Positions 44,608 through 52,874 of a stretch of 64,000 nucleotides of DNA are shown piece by piece. Every line of letters begins with the position of its first letter. Position 1 is the stretch's first letter. This DNA comes from Paracoccaceae bacterium (lineage in GTDB: Bacteria; Pseudomonadota; Alphaproteobacteria; Rhodobacterales; Rhodobacteraceae). The stretch is from the NCBI GenBank assembly GCA_009773375.1, contig WRPH01000007.1, forward strand, positions 34,665 to 98,664, read 5' to 3'. The notes under the pieces are model-generated. The model did no database searches. It saw only the letters and a list, made by a program, of their open reading frames with translations, and had not been told where the DNA came from. Made by a program: the position numbers and the translations under genes.

Positions 44608-46035
44608 ATGCACATCCAGACCAAACTGCTGATCGGCAACACCTTCGAGGCAGGCACTGAAACCGCCGAACCCATCCTGAACCCACGCACCGGCGCGCTG
44701 ATCCTGAACGTCCCCGAGGCGAGCCAGACCCAGATCGACCGCGCCATCGCCGCCGCCCGCCGCGCCTTTGGCCAGTGGTCGCGCACCACCCCCGCCGAAC
44801 GCGCGGCCGCGCTTTTGCGCATCGCCGACCGGATCGAGGCCGAGGCGGATAGCTTCGCCGCACTTGAGGCGCTCAATTGCGGCAAGCCGATCAACGCCGC
44901 GCGCGGCGATGAAATCCCAGCCATCGTCGATTGCTTCCGTTTCTTTGCCGGGGCGGTGCGCTGCCAGCATGGCGCGCTGGCCGGTGAATATCTGGCAGGC
45001 CACACCAGCATGATCCGCCGCGATCCGGTCGGCGTTGTTGCCTCGATCGCGCCGTGGAATTACCCGGCGATGATGATGGCGTGGAAGCTGGCCCCGGCGA
45101 TTGGCGGCGGCAATACCGTGGTGTTCAAACCTTCGGAGCAAACCCCGCTGACCGCGCTGAAAATGGCGCAAATTCTGGCCGAGGAACTGCCCGAAGGCGT
45201 GGTGTCGGTGATCACCGGACGCGGCCAGACCGTGGGCAGCTATCTGATCAACCACCCCGGCGTCGATATGATCAGCCTGACCGGCGATGTCGCCACCGGC
45301 AAGAAGATGCTGGATGCCGCCGCCAAAAGCGTCAAACGCACCCATCTTGAACTGGGCGGCAAGGCCCCGGTGCTGGTGTTCGATGATGCCGATATCTCTG
45401 CCGTGGTCGAGGGCCTCCGCGCCTTCGGCTACTACAACGCCGGGCAGGATTGCACCGCCGCCTGCCGCATTTACGCCGGAAACAAGGTTTATGATAACCT
45501 TGTGGCGGACCTGACCTCTGCAGTGTCTTCCATAGCTTTGGCGCAGGCGGATGATACGGCCAACGAAATTGGCCCGCTGATCAGCCTGCGCCAACGCGAC
45601 CGCGTCGCAAGCTTTGTCAACCGCGCCCGCGAACTGCCGCACATTCAGATCACCACCGGCGGCGAGGTGATGCCCGACGGCTTCTACTACCGCCCCACCG
45701 TCGTCGCAGGCGCGCTGCAAACCGATGAAATCGTCCGGCGCGAGGTGTTCGGCCCGGTGGTGTCGATCACTCGCTTTGACGATCCCGACCAAGCCGTCAC
45801 TTGGGCGAACGACAGCGATTACGGCCTCGCCTCATCGGTCTGGACCCGCGACATTGGCCGCGCCATGTCCACCGCCGCCAGCTTGCGCTATGGCTGCACC
45901 TGGGTGAACACCCACTTCATGCTGGTCAACGAAATGCCGCATGGCGGGCTGAAGCAATCCGGCTACGGCAAGGATCTGTCAGCCTATGCGCTGGAGGATT
46001 ACACCGTCGTCCGCCATGTGATGATCAAGCATTAG
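44608..46035 (+). CDS. Aldehyde dehydrogenase, gamma-aminobutyraldehyde-type
   Basis: 475 residues. ALDH landmarks: [51 protein letters not shown] (general base Glu) and the nucleophile in [13 protein letters not shown]. The sequence resembles PatD/YdcW 4-aminobutyraldehyde or betaine-aldehyde dehydrogenases, and its place after a polyamine ABC importer favours aminobutyraldehyde or a similar amino aldehyde from polyamine catabolism. Start at 44608 is preferred; ATG at 44596 overlaps the permease stop. No putrescine aminotransferase is in the cluster. Confidence 0.88.
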   Translation: MHIQTKLLIGNTFEAGTETAEPILNPRTGALILNVPEASQTQIDRAIAAARRAFGQWSRTTPAERAAALLRIADRIEAEADSFAALEALNCGKPINAARGDEIPAIVDCFRFFAGAVRCQHGALAGEYLAGHTSMIRRDPVGVVASIAPWNYPAMMMAWKLAPAIGGGNTVVFKPSEQTPLTALKMAQILAEELPEGVVSVITGRGQTVGSYLINHPGVDMISLTGDVATGKKMLDAAAKSVKRTHLELGGKAPVLVFDDADISAVVEGLRAFGYYNAGQDCTAACRIYAGNKVYDNLVADLTSAVSSIALAQADDTANEIGPLISLRQRDRVASFVNRARELPHIQITTGGEVMPDGFYYRPTVVAGALQTDEIVRREVFGPVVSITRFDDPDQAVTWANDSDYGLASSVWTRDIGRAMSTAASLRYGCTWVNTHFMLVNEMPHGGLKQSGYGKDLSAYALEDYTVVRHVMIKH

Positions 46036-46040
46036 GGTAG

Positions 46041-46071
46041 TTTCCTTCAATCTGAGTCAGATTGAAGGAAA
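46041..46071. repeat. 31-bp near-perfect palindrome between convergent operons
   Basis: TTTCCTTCAATCTGA (46041-46055) and its exact complement (46057-46071) around a single G. It follows the aldehyde dehydrogenase stop by 5 nt and precedes the stop of the convergent ATPase gene. No U-tract on either strand beyond the arms, so intrinsic termination is uncertain, though the TTTCC ends may contribute. Confidence 0.75.
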
Positions 46072-46116
46072 TCCAAGACAGGACCAGCCTGTGACTATTG
46101 CGTCCTGCGCCGGGAG

Positions 46117-47166
46117 TTAATCCAGCGCGATCAGATCCTTCGCCCAGAACCGCAGCGCAATGTCCTCGCCCACCGCAGGCGGCGGCGTGTCGGGCTTGTT
46201 GAACAGATCCAGCTTGATCACCCCCATCGCATGTTCCGCGTTCACCCGGATCACTGACCCCATGAACTGCAATTCGGCAATCCGGGCGGGCAGGCTGATA
46301 TCGCCGTCGCCGTGCAGATGCACCGCCTCGGGCCGCAGCGCCAGCGTCAGCACCGCCCCGGCCTGCGCCTGCACCGCTTGCGGCAGCCGCAACGGCTGGC
46401 CCTGAATCGTCACCTTCCCCGCGCCCGGATCGGTCACGATGGCCTCCAGTGCGTTCAGCGTGCCGACGAAATTTGCGACAAACCGGGTTTTCGGCTGGTT
46501 ATACACCTCAAACGGCGCGCCGACCTGTTCCGCCCGGCCGCCGTTCATCACCACCACGCGATCCGACATCGACAGCGCTTCTTCCTGATCATGCGTCACG
46601 AAAATCGTGGTGATGCCCAGCTTGCGCTGAATATCGCGGATTTCCGCCCGCAAGCTGACGCGGATTTTCGCATCCAGCGCCGACAGCGGTTCATCCAGCA
46701 ACAACACCCGCGGCCGCGGTGCCAGCGCCCGCGCCAAAGCCACCCGCTGTTGCTGTCCGCCCGATAGCTGAAACGGATAGCGGCTGCCCATCTCTGGCAG
46801 GCCGATCAGCTCCAGCATATCCGCCACCCGCAGCGCAATCTCACGGCTGGGCAGCCCGGCGATCTTCAAGCCAAAGCCCACATTCTGCGCCACCGTCAGG
46901 TTGGGAAACAGCGCATAGGCCTGAAACACCATGCCGATGTTGCGCTGGTTTGGCCGCAGATGCGTCACCTCTTGCCCGCCGATGCGGATCGCCCCGGCAG
47001 AGGGGGTTTCAAATCCCGCCACCATCCGCAGCACCGTGGTCTTGCCACAGCCCGAGGGCCCCAGCAGCGATACGAACTCGCCCTGCTCGATGCCCAGATC
47101 AAACGATTTCACCACATGGTTTGCGCCGTAAGATTTCTCCAGCGCGGAAAGGTCCAGATACGCCAT
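46117..47166 (-). CDS. ABC transporter ATP-binding protein (iron/2-AEP-type importer)
   Basis: 349 residues. Walker A GPSGCGKTT, Q-loop FQAYALFP, signature LSGGQQQR, Walker B VLLLDEPLSALD, H-loop THD; C-terminal TOBE-like domain. It belongs to the FbpC/PotA/PhnT class. Its start overlaps the permease stop by 1 nt. Pho-box-like repeats lie before the binding-protein gene that leads the operon, favouring a phosphonate or organophosphate substrate over iron. Confidence 0.88.
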   Translation of the reverse strand: MAYLDLSALEKSYGANHVVKSFDLGIEQGEFVSLLGPSGCGKTTVLRMVAGFETPSAGAIRIGGQEVTHLRPNQRNIGMVFQAYALFPNLTVAQNVGFGLKIAGLPSREIALRVADMLELIGLPEMGSRYPFQLSGGQQQRVALARALAPRPRVLLLDEPLSALDAKIRVSLRAEIRDIQRKLGITTIFVTHDQEEALSMSDRVVVMNGGRAEQVGAPFEVYNQPKTRFVANFVGTLNALEAIVTDPGAGKVTIQGQPLRLPQAVQAQAGAVLTLALRPEAVHLHGDGDISLPARIAELQFMGSVIRVNAEHAMGVIKLDLFNKPDTPPPAVGEDIALRFWAKDLIALD

Positions 47167-47948
47167 CAGCGCGGCATCCTTGTATGTTTCGAAAAGCGCG
47201 TCACGGCCTGGATCAGCGCCATGCAGCCCCAGGTCAGCGCAAAGGTCATCACCGCCAAAGCGGCAGGCTCATAGGCTTTGTTGCCCCCCGCCCAGACGAG
47301 ATAAGGCCCGAACGCAGGTCGATCCAACAGCGCGGCAAAAACATATTCGCCGATCACGATGGCAAAGGTCAGGAACGCCCCCGACAGCACCGCCACCAGC
47401 ACATTCGGCAAGATCACCCGCGCCAGCACGGTGATCCAGCCCGCACCAAGGCTCTGCGCCGCCTCGGTCAGCGTGCGCAGATCAATCGCCGCAAGCCCGG
47501 TATCGACCGCGCGATACATATAGGGCAGCGACAGCACCGCATAACCGCAGAGCAGCAGAAAATCGGTGCCCAACGCCGACCCGGTCAGCGGCAACCAGCT
47601 ACTGGTGTTGAACAGCCGCACATAGCCGAACACGATCACAATCGGCGGAATGACCAGCGGCAGCAGGGTTACAAACTCCATCACCGGGCGCAGGCGCGGC
47701 AGCTTCAGCCGCACCCAGAACACCGTCGGCACCACGATCAGCACGCCGAACACAATCGTCAGCCCCGCCATGATCACCGAATAGCCAAAGCTGGCCTGAA
47801 ACTGCGGATCGCCCAACACCGACGCGTAAGCATCCAGCGAGTATTCGCCCCGCCGCATTTTCAGCGAAAATTCCAGCATCCCCAGCAGCGGCAGGAAGAA
47901 ATACACCGCCGCCACACCAATCGCCGCCCAAGCCCAGAACCGCTTCAT
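47166..47948 (-). CDS. ABC transporter permease (second subunit)
   Basis: 260 residues starting MKRFWAWAAIG at 47948, overlapping the upstream permease stop. About six membrane segments; the EAA loop TEAAQSLGAGWITVLARVILPNV is present. A longer in-frame extension upstream would run inside the other permease gene and is not supported. Confidence 0.87.
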   Translation of the reverse strand: MKRFWAWAAIGVAAVYFFLPLLGMLEFSLKMRRGEYSLDAYASVLGDPQFQASFGYSVIMAGLTIVFGVLIVVPTVFWVRLKLPRLRPVMEFVTLLPLVIPPIVIVFGYVRLFNTSSWLPLTGSALGTDFLLLCGYAVLSLPYMYRAVDTGLAAIDLRTLTEAAQSLGAGWITVLARVILPNVLVAVLSGAFLTFAIVIGEYVFAALLDRPAFGPYLVWAGGNKAYEPAALAVMTFALTWGCMALIQAVTRFSKHTRMPR

Positions 47949-48811
47949 TTCAGCCACCGCTCGGCACGCGCCCGCATCACCACATAAACCCCGTTGGAAA
48001 CCCCGGTGATCACGATCATCGCGAAGGCCAGCGCATAACCCAGATGCGGATCGCCCAGCACATCGCCACGAATCTGGTTGAACAGCAGGATCGGCGCAAT
48101 CGACAGCAGCGACCCGGTCAGCGCAATCGCCGTCGCCACCGCCCCGAACGCATTGGCAAACAGCAAGGCCAGCGTGCCCAGCAGCGACGGCGCCAGCACC
48201 GGCAAGGCCACCAGCCGCCAATACTGCGCATTGCTCGCCCCCAGCACCTCCGCCGCCTCGCGCCACTCCCGCCGCAGCCCGTCAATCGCCGGGGTAATGA
48301 TCAGCACCATCAGCGGAATCTGGAAAAACACATAGGCCGCCGTCAGCCCCCAGAAACTGATCATGTTGAAGCCCAGCGCATAGAGGTTCACCCCGAACCA
48401 GTCGCGCAGCAGCACGGTGACAAAGCCGACCCGCCCCAGCGTCGCCACATAGGCAAACGCCAACGGCACCCCGGCGAAGTTGGAGGTGACGCCCGAAAAC
48501 GTCATCACCACCCCGCGCAAAGCCCGCGGCAAACCGCCAAACACCACCGCCAGCGCAATCGCAAAACCGATGCCGCAGCCGATCACCGCCGAGGTCAGGC
48601 TCAACCGGATTGAAAGCCAGAACGCATTGATGATCTCAGGTCTGAACAGGTTGAAAATGTTTTTCAACGTAAAGCCACCCGCCGCATCCACAAACGCCCC
48701 CGCCACGATATGCGCCGTGGGCAGCAGCAGAAACAGCACGGCAAACAGCACGAACGGCAAAACCCCCAAACCGTTCCACGGCAGGGATCGCCAAAGGCGG
48801 GAACTTGTCAT
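47945..48811 (-). CDS. ABC transporter permease (first subunit)
   Basis: 288 residues, six membrane segments (LGVLPFVLFAVLFLLLPTAHIVAGAF first), EAA loop REAAEVLGASNAQYWRLVALPVLAP. It pairs with the second permease, with which it overlaps by 4 nt. A strong terminator-like hairpin (48833-48861) stands between it and the binding-protein gene, so permease expression is likely lower than that of the binding protein. Confidence 0.9.
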   Translation of the reverse strand: MTSSRLWRSLPWNGLGVLPFVLFAVLFLLLPTAHIVAGAFVDAAGGFTLKNIFNLFRPEIINAFWLSIRLSLTSAVIGCGIGFAIALAVVFGGLPRALRGVVMTFSGVTSNFAGVPLAFAYVATLGRVGFVTVLLRDWFGVNLYALGFNMISFWGLTAAYVFFQIPLMVLIITPAIDGLRREWREAAEVLGASNAQYWRLVALPVLAPSLLGTLALLFANAFGAVATAIALTGSLLSIAPILLFNQIRGDVLGDPHLGYALAFAMIVITGVSNGVYVVMRARAERWLK

Positions 48812-48824
48812 CTATCTGATCCTG

Positions 48825-48861
48825 AATAAAAACCCGCCCCCGGCACCAGACCGGGGGCGGG
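48825..48861 (-). terminator. Terminator/attenuator after the binding-protein gene
   Basis: Perfect 11-bp stem CCCGCCCCCGG/CCGGGGGCGGG around CACCAGA; on the minus strand it is followed by TTTTTATT. It lies 9 nt after the binding-protein stop and 14 nt before the permease start. Confidence 0.82.
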
Positions 48862-48869
48862 CATAGGCG

Positions 48870-49973
48870 TTACTCGACCTTGACGCCGACTACGGTTTCC
48901 CAACCAGCGGTCACGCCTTCCTTGTGCGCAGCCTGCTCTTCCAGCGTCGGGAACACGGCCTTTTCATAGGCAGCGGCGGGCGGCAGCTTGTCCATCATCT
49001 CTTGCGGAACAACGCCACGCTGCACCAGATCGTTGAAGCGGATCGGGTGGCAATAGCCGTTCAGCCAGCCCAGTTGGCCCTCGTCCGAGTAGATGTATTC
49101 CATCCACAGCTTGGCGGCGTTCGGGTGCGGCGCATAAGCCGAAATCGCCTGCACATAGACGCCCGCCAAAGTGCCCGAAGCCGGGATGATCACTTCGGCC
49201 TTCGGGTTGCCTGCCAGCGAGTCACGCCATGCCAGCGCGTTGTAGTCCCAGGCCGCGACGATCGGGGTTGCGCCCTGCGCGATGCTGCCGGTCTTGCCGC
49301 CGACCGGCACGAAATTGCCTGCCTTGTTCAGCCCGGCAAAGAACTCCAGCCCCTTGGCGGCAGACTCGGCCCCCGGTTTGCCGCCCATCGCCATGCCTGC
49401 CGACATCACCGACATCAGCCCCTGGTTGCCCGAGCGCGGATCGCCCGACAGCGCAAACGCCCCAGCATATTCCGGCTTCATCAGATCGGCCCAGTCGGTC
49501 GGCAGGGTCGGCACCATGTCGGTGTTCACGATGAACGACATCACGCCATAATAGTCGCCATACCAGAAGCCATCTGCATCCTTGGCACTGTCCGGGATGC
49601 TGTCCCAGGTCGAAACCTTGTAGGGCTGGATCAGCCCTTCTTCCTTGGCAGCCGGGCCGAACGACAGACCGATATCCAGCACGTCCGGGGCCTGCGGGCC
49701 GGTGTTGCCCTTGTTGGCGCGCACCGCTTCCAGCTCGTCTGCCGAAGACCCGTCCGGGTTCAATTCGTTCACGGCGATCTCGGGATACTTCTTCTTGAAG
49801 CCCTCGATCACGGCACCATAGCCGCACCAGTCATGCGGCAGCGCGATGGTGGTCAGCGCGCCTTCAGCCTTGGCCGCAGCGGTGATTTCTTCCAGCGACT
49901 GCGCCTGTGCAGCACCGGCAACCAGCATCGCCAGCAGGCTTGCGCCGCCTGCAAGGGTATTGAAAACGGTCAT
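48870..49973 (-). CDS. ABC transporter substrate-binding protein (FbpA/AepX-like)
   Basis: 367 residues from the ATG at 49973 (AGGAG 9-10 nt upstream). A signal peptide (NTLAGGASLLAMLVAGAAQAQ) and a type 2 periplasmic-binding fold: LEEITAAAKAEGALTTIALP, DIGLSFGPAAKEEGLIQPYK, FWYGDYYGVMSFIVNTDMVP, GATPIVAAWDYNALAWRDSL. Similar proteins bind Fe3+, thiamine or 2-aminoethylphosphonate. Pho-box-like repeats at 50042-50074 on its strand and the divergent phn operon favour the phosphonate. First gene of its operon. Confidence 0.85.
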   Translation of the reverse strand: MTVFNTLAGGASLLAMLVAGAAQAQSLEEITAAAKAEGALTTIALPHDWCGYGAVIEGFKKKYPEIAVNELNPDGSSADELEAVRANKGNTGPQAPDVLDIGLSFGPAAKEEGLIQPYKVSTWDSIPDSAKDADGFWYGDYYGVMSFIVNTDMVPTLPTDWADLMKPEYAGAFALSGDPRSGNQGLMSVMSAGMAMGGKPGAESAAKGLEFFAGLNKAGNFVPVGGKTGSIAQGATPIVAAWDYNALAWRDSLAGNPKAEVIIPASGTLAGVYVQAISAYAPHPNAAKLWMEYIYSDEGQLGWLNGYCHPIRFNDLVQRGVVPQEMMDKLPPAAAYEKAVFPTLEEQAAHKEGVTAGWETVVGVKVE

Positions 49974-50041
49974 GTATAGTCTCCTGTTAAGCCGATCCCG
50001 CCGCGCTCTCACGGCAGGGTGCTGACGGCGAGCCTAAGCGG

Positions 50042-50074
50042 GGCGCATGACGCGATGGTAACCGGCGCATGAAG
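50042..50074 (-). promoter_or_regulatory. Pho-box-like repeats upstream of the minus-strand transporter
   Basis: On the minus strand three contiguous 11-bp units: CTTCATGCGCC, GGTTACCATCG and CGTCATGCGCC. The 11-bp phase and xxGTCAT-like heads follow the PhoB box pattern. The box ends 68 nt before the ATG at 49973. Confidence 0.62.
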
Positions 50075-50112
50075 TTTTTGTGTCAAACCAAACACTTGCC
50101 AAGACGCCACCT

Positions 50113-50156
50113 TTGTTACCAAAGCGTCACCTCTGCATTACGCCGCTGTCACGAAT
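50113..50156 (+). promoter_or_regulatory. Pho-box-like repeats upstream of phnCDE
   Basis: Four contiguous 11-bp units: TTGTTACCAAA, GCGTCACCTCT, GCATTACGCCG and CTGTCACGAAT. Each has the xxGTCAC/GTTAC head expected for PhoB binding (consensus CTGTCAT plus 4 nt). It ends 37 nt before the phnC ATG. Confidence 0.72.
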
Positions 50157-50193
50157 CCCCCGTATCTGGCCCCCAACCAGTTCGGAGACGACA

Positions 50194-51006
50194 ATGCTGA
50201 AGATCGAAAACGTCACCCGCATGTTCGGCCCCAAGGCCGCCGTGGATCGCGCCAGCTTTGAAATCACCGGCTCTGCCTTTGTTGGCATCATTGGCCGCTC
50301 CGGCGCGGGCAAATCCACCTTGCTGCGGATGATGAACCGGCTGACCGACGCCAGCTCCGGCGAGATCAGCTTTGCAGGCCGCAATATCCTTGCGCTGAAC
50401 GGCGCGGAAAAGCGGGCATGGCAGGGCCAATGCGCGATGATCTTCCAGCAGTTCAATCTGGTGCCGCGCATGGATGTGGCCTCGAACGTGCTGCACGGCT
50501 TGCTGAACCAGCGCTCCACCTTCGCCACCATGTTCAACCTGTGGTCCGATGCCGATATCACCCGTGCGCTGGAAATCCTCGACCGTCTGGGCATCATCGA
50601 ACAGGCCCCGAAACGCGCCGAGGCTTTGTCGGGCGGTCAGCAACAGCGCGTCGCCATTGCCCGCGCGCTGATGCAAGACCCCAAGGTCATCCTCGCCGAT
50701 GAACCCATCGCCAGCCTTGATCCGATGAACGCGCAAGTCGTGATGGATACGCTGCGCCGCATCCACGACGAAGATGGCCGCATGGTCATCGCCAACCTGC
50801 ACACGCTGGATACCGCGCGGCGCTACTGCGACCGCGTCATCGGTATGCGCGATGGCCGCGTGGTGTTTGACGGCACCCCCGATCAGCTGACCACCGGCGT
50901 TGCCCGCGACATCTACGGCGCGGACGCCTCGTTCAATGAATCCGCCACTTCGACCTCGATCACCGGCCCCGCCGACACGGCCTACGCCGAGACGATGCTC
51001 GCCTGA
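50194..51006 (+). CDS. phnC: Phosphonate ABC transporter ATP-binding protein
   Basis: 270 residues from the ATG at 50194 (GGAGA upstream). Walker [11 protein letters not shown]-loop [12 protein letters not shown] with VLHGLL as in PhnC, signature LSGGQQQR, Walker [14 protein letters not shown]. The long C-terminal tail ([20 protein letters not shown]) is not needed for the fold. First gene of phnC-D-E1-E2 behind a Pho box. Confidence 0.94.
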   Translation: MLKIENVTRMFGPKAAVDRASFEITGSAFVGIIGRSGAGKSTLLRMMNRLTDASSGEISFAGRNILALNGAEKRAWQGQCAMIFQQFNLVPRMDVASNVLHGLLNQRSTFATMFNLWSDADITRALEILDRLGIIEQAPKRAEALSGGQQQRVAIARALMQDPKVILADEPIASLDPMNAQVVMDTLRRIHDEDGRMVIANLHTLDTARRYCDRVIGMRDGRVVFDGTPDQLTTGVARDIYGADASFNESATSTSITGPADTAYAETMLA

Positions 51007-51047
51007 TTTTACCCGGCCCGATCCGCGGGCCCCATCTGGAGACGACG

Positions 51048-51938
51048 ATGAAAAAGCTTTTCGCCATTCTGGCAGCCACCACCTGCATCGGCACCGCCCA
51101 TGCGCAAGAGATCAAAGAGTTCAACATCGGCATTCTTGGCGGCGAAAACGCGCAAGACCGCATGACTTCGAACGAATGCTACCGCGCCGCGATTGAATCC
51201 GCTTTGGGCGTGCCGGTAAAAGTGTTCACCCCCGCCGATTATGACGGCGTGATCCAGGGCCTGCTGGGCGGCACCCTCGATATGGCATGGCTGGGCGCTT
51301 CGGCCTATGCCAAGACCTACCTGACCGACCCCGCCGCCGTCGAGGTTCGCCTGACCAAGCAGAACCTGAACGACTCGACCGGCTACTATTCGATCGGTTT
51401 CGCCCGCAAGGATTCTGGCATCACCTCGATGGACGACGCCAAGGGCAAGAAATTCGCCTTCGCCGAGCCGAACTCGACCTCGGGCTATCTGGTGCCCGCC
51501 GCGGAACTGATCGCCAAATACGGCCCGCTGGAAGCCTATTTCAGCGAAGTCAAAATGTCGGGCGGCCATGAGCAAACCATCGTCGGCGTCAACAACGGCG
51601 ATTTCGAGGCGGGCGTGTCCTGGGCTGACGGCGTTGGCAACTGGGAAGACGGCTATGCGTCCGGCGCTTTCCGCAAAGCCGCCGATGCCGGTCTGGTTGA
51701 CATGAACAACCTCACCGAAATCTGGCGCTCGGCGCTGATCCCCGAAGGCCCGATGGTGGTGCGCGCAGCCCTTCCGGCTGACGTGAAAGACAAGGTCACC
51801 GCCCTGACCGCCGACCTGTGGGAAACCGACAAGGCCTGCGCTTACGGTGTGGCCGCGGGCGACGCCAAAGACTTCGTCCCCGCCACCCACGACATGTTCC
51901 TCGGCATCATCGACGCCCGCAAACTTTCCGGCGAGTAA
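51048..51938 (+). CDS. phnD: Phosphonate ABC transporter substrate-binding protein
   Basis: 296 residues with a signal peptide (KKLFAILAATTCIGTAHA). PhnD hallmarks: NIGILGGENAQDRM, VFTPADYDGVIQGLLGGTLDMAWLGASAYA, EPNSTSGYLVPAAEL. Binds phosphonates in the periplasm. A terminator-like hairpin (51954-51982) follows, as with the binding-protein gene of the divergent operon. Confidence 0.95.
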   Translation: MKKLFAILAATTCIGTAHAQEIKEFNIGILGGENAQDRMTSNECYRAAIESALGVPVKVFTPADYDGVIQGLLGGTLDMAWLGASAYAKTYLTDPAAVEVRLTKQNLNDSTGYYSIGFARKDSGITSMDDAKGKKFAFAEPNSTSGYLVPAAELIAKYGPLEAYFSEVKMSGGHEQTIVGVNNGDFEAGVSWADGVGNWEDGYASGAFRKAADAGLVDMNNLTEIWRSALIPEGPMVVRAALPADVKDKVTALTADLWETDKACAYGVAAGDAKDFVPATHDMFLGIIDARKLSGE

Positions 51939-51953
51939 TTTCAGCACGCAGCG

Positions 51954-51982
51954 CCGGGCTTCCGCAAGGAGGCCCGGTTTTT
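51954..51982 (+). terminator. Attenuator between phnD and phnE1
   Basis: Stem CCGGGC/GCCCGG with a 12-nt loop that can pair further (TTCC/GGAG side), followed by TTTTTC. Expected to lower permease relative to PhnD expression. Confidence 0.7.
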
Positions 51983-51995
51983 CATTGGGGGCCCC

Positions 51996-52874
51996 ATGGT
52001 TGACATCACCTTCGGACCAGAGCCGGGAAAACGCCCCGATCTGACCAATCCGACCGAAAGCTATATCCATCAGACCCGTCGCAAGCGGCTTTACGGCTTC
52101 ATCCTGCTGATGCTGTTTGTCGCCCTGATGGCCGCAGGCTTCCGCACCGCCGAAGACCGCAATGCCGGCGATTTCCTGTCTGGCCTGCATCAGCTCGGCG
52201 ATTTCCCCGCCGAAGTGCTGTCCGAGGCCTGGAGCAACCGTGCCAATCTGCCCGGCCTCGTCTGGCAATACCTGCCGTCCCTGCTGGAAACCATCAACAT
52301 CGCCGCCACCGCCACCCTGCTCGGCGCCATCGCCGGGGCCATCCTTGCACTTGGTGCCACCCGCAACCTCGCCCGCTTTCCGCTGCTGACGCCGCTGTAT
52401 CGCCGCACCGCCGATCTGCTGCGCGCCATCCCGGAAATCGTCATCGCGCTGATCCTGATCTTCATCCTTGGCGGCGGCCCGATCCCCGCCGTGCTGGCGA
52501 TTGCGCTGCACACCGCAGGCGCGCTGGCCAAACTGTTCTCCGAATCCGCCGAAAACGCCGACCTGAAACCCGTTGAGGGCCTCGCCTCCACCGGTGCCGC
52601 ATGGAGCCAGCAGATCTGGCTCGGCATCCTCCCGCAAGTCGCCCCCAACTGGCTGTCCTACGCCCTGCTGCGCTTTGAAATCAACGTCCGCGCCAGCGCC
52701 ATCCTTGGCTTCGTAGGCTCCGGTGGCATCGGCTATGATCTGAAACTTGCGATGCAATGGGGCGGCGGCAAGTACGATCAGGTCGTCGCCATCTTCGCCC
52801 TGCTGTTTCTGGCGATCATCGTCTTTGATCAACTGTCCGCCTACGCCCGCAACCGCTTGGTAAAAGGCCAGTAA
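51996..52874 (+). CDS. phnE: Phosphonate ABC transporter permease 1
   Basis: 292 residues. Membrane segments at about 25-45, 90-115, 145-170 and further; RAIPEIVIALILIFILGGGPIPAVLAIALHTAGALAKLFSE is the PhnE core, GLASTGAAWSQQIWLGILPQVAPNWLSY the EAA-like loop. The next permease begins at the base after its stop. Heterodimer partner of the longer PhnE. Confidence 0.93.
   Translation: MVDITFGPEPGKRPDLTNPTESYIHQTRRKRLYGFILLMLFVALMAAGFRTAEDRNAGDFLSGLHQLGDFPAEVLSEAWSNRANLPGLVWQYLPSLLETINIAATATLLGAIAGAILALGATRNLARFPLLTPLYRRTADLLRAIPEIVIALILIFILGGGPIPAVLAIALHTAGALAKLFSESAENADLKPVEGLASTGAAWSQQIWLGILPQVAPNWLSYALLRFEINVRASAILGFVGSGGIGYDLKLAMQWGGGKYDQVVAIFALLFLAIIVFDQLSAYARNRLVKGQ

Noticed and set aside
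46117..49973. Annotation of the minus-strand importer as an iron transporter
   Set aside because: The family allows it, but Pho-box-like repeats and the phn neighbours fit a phosphonate or organophosphate importer better; the substrate is left open.
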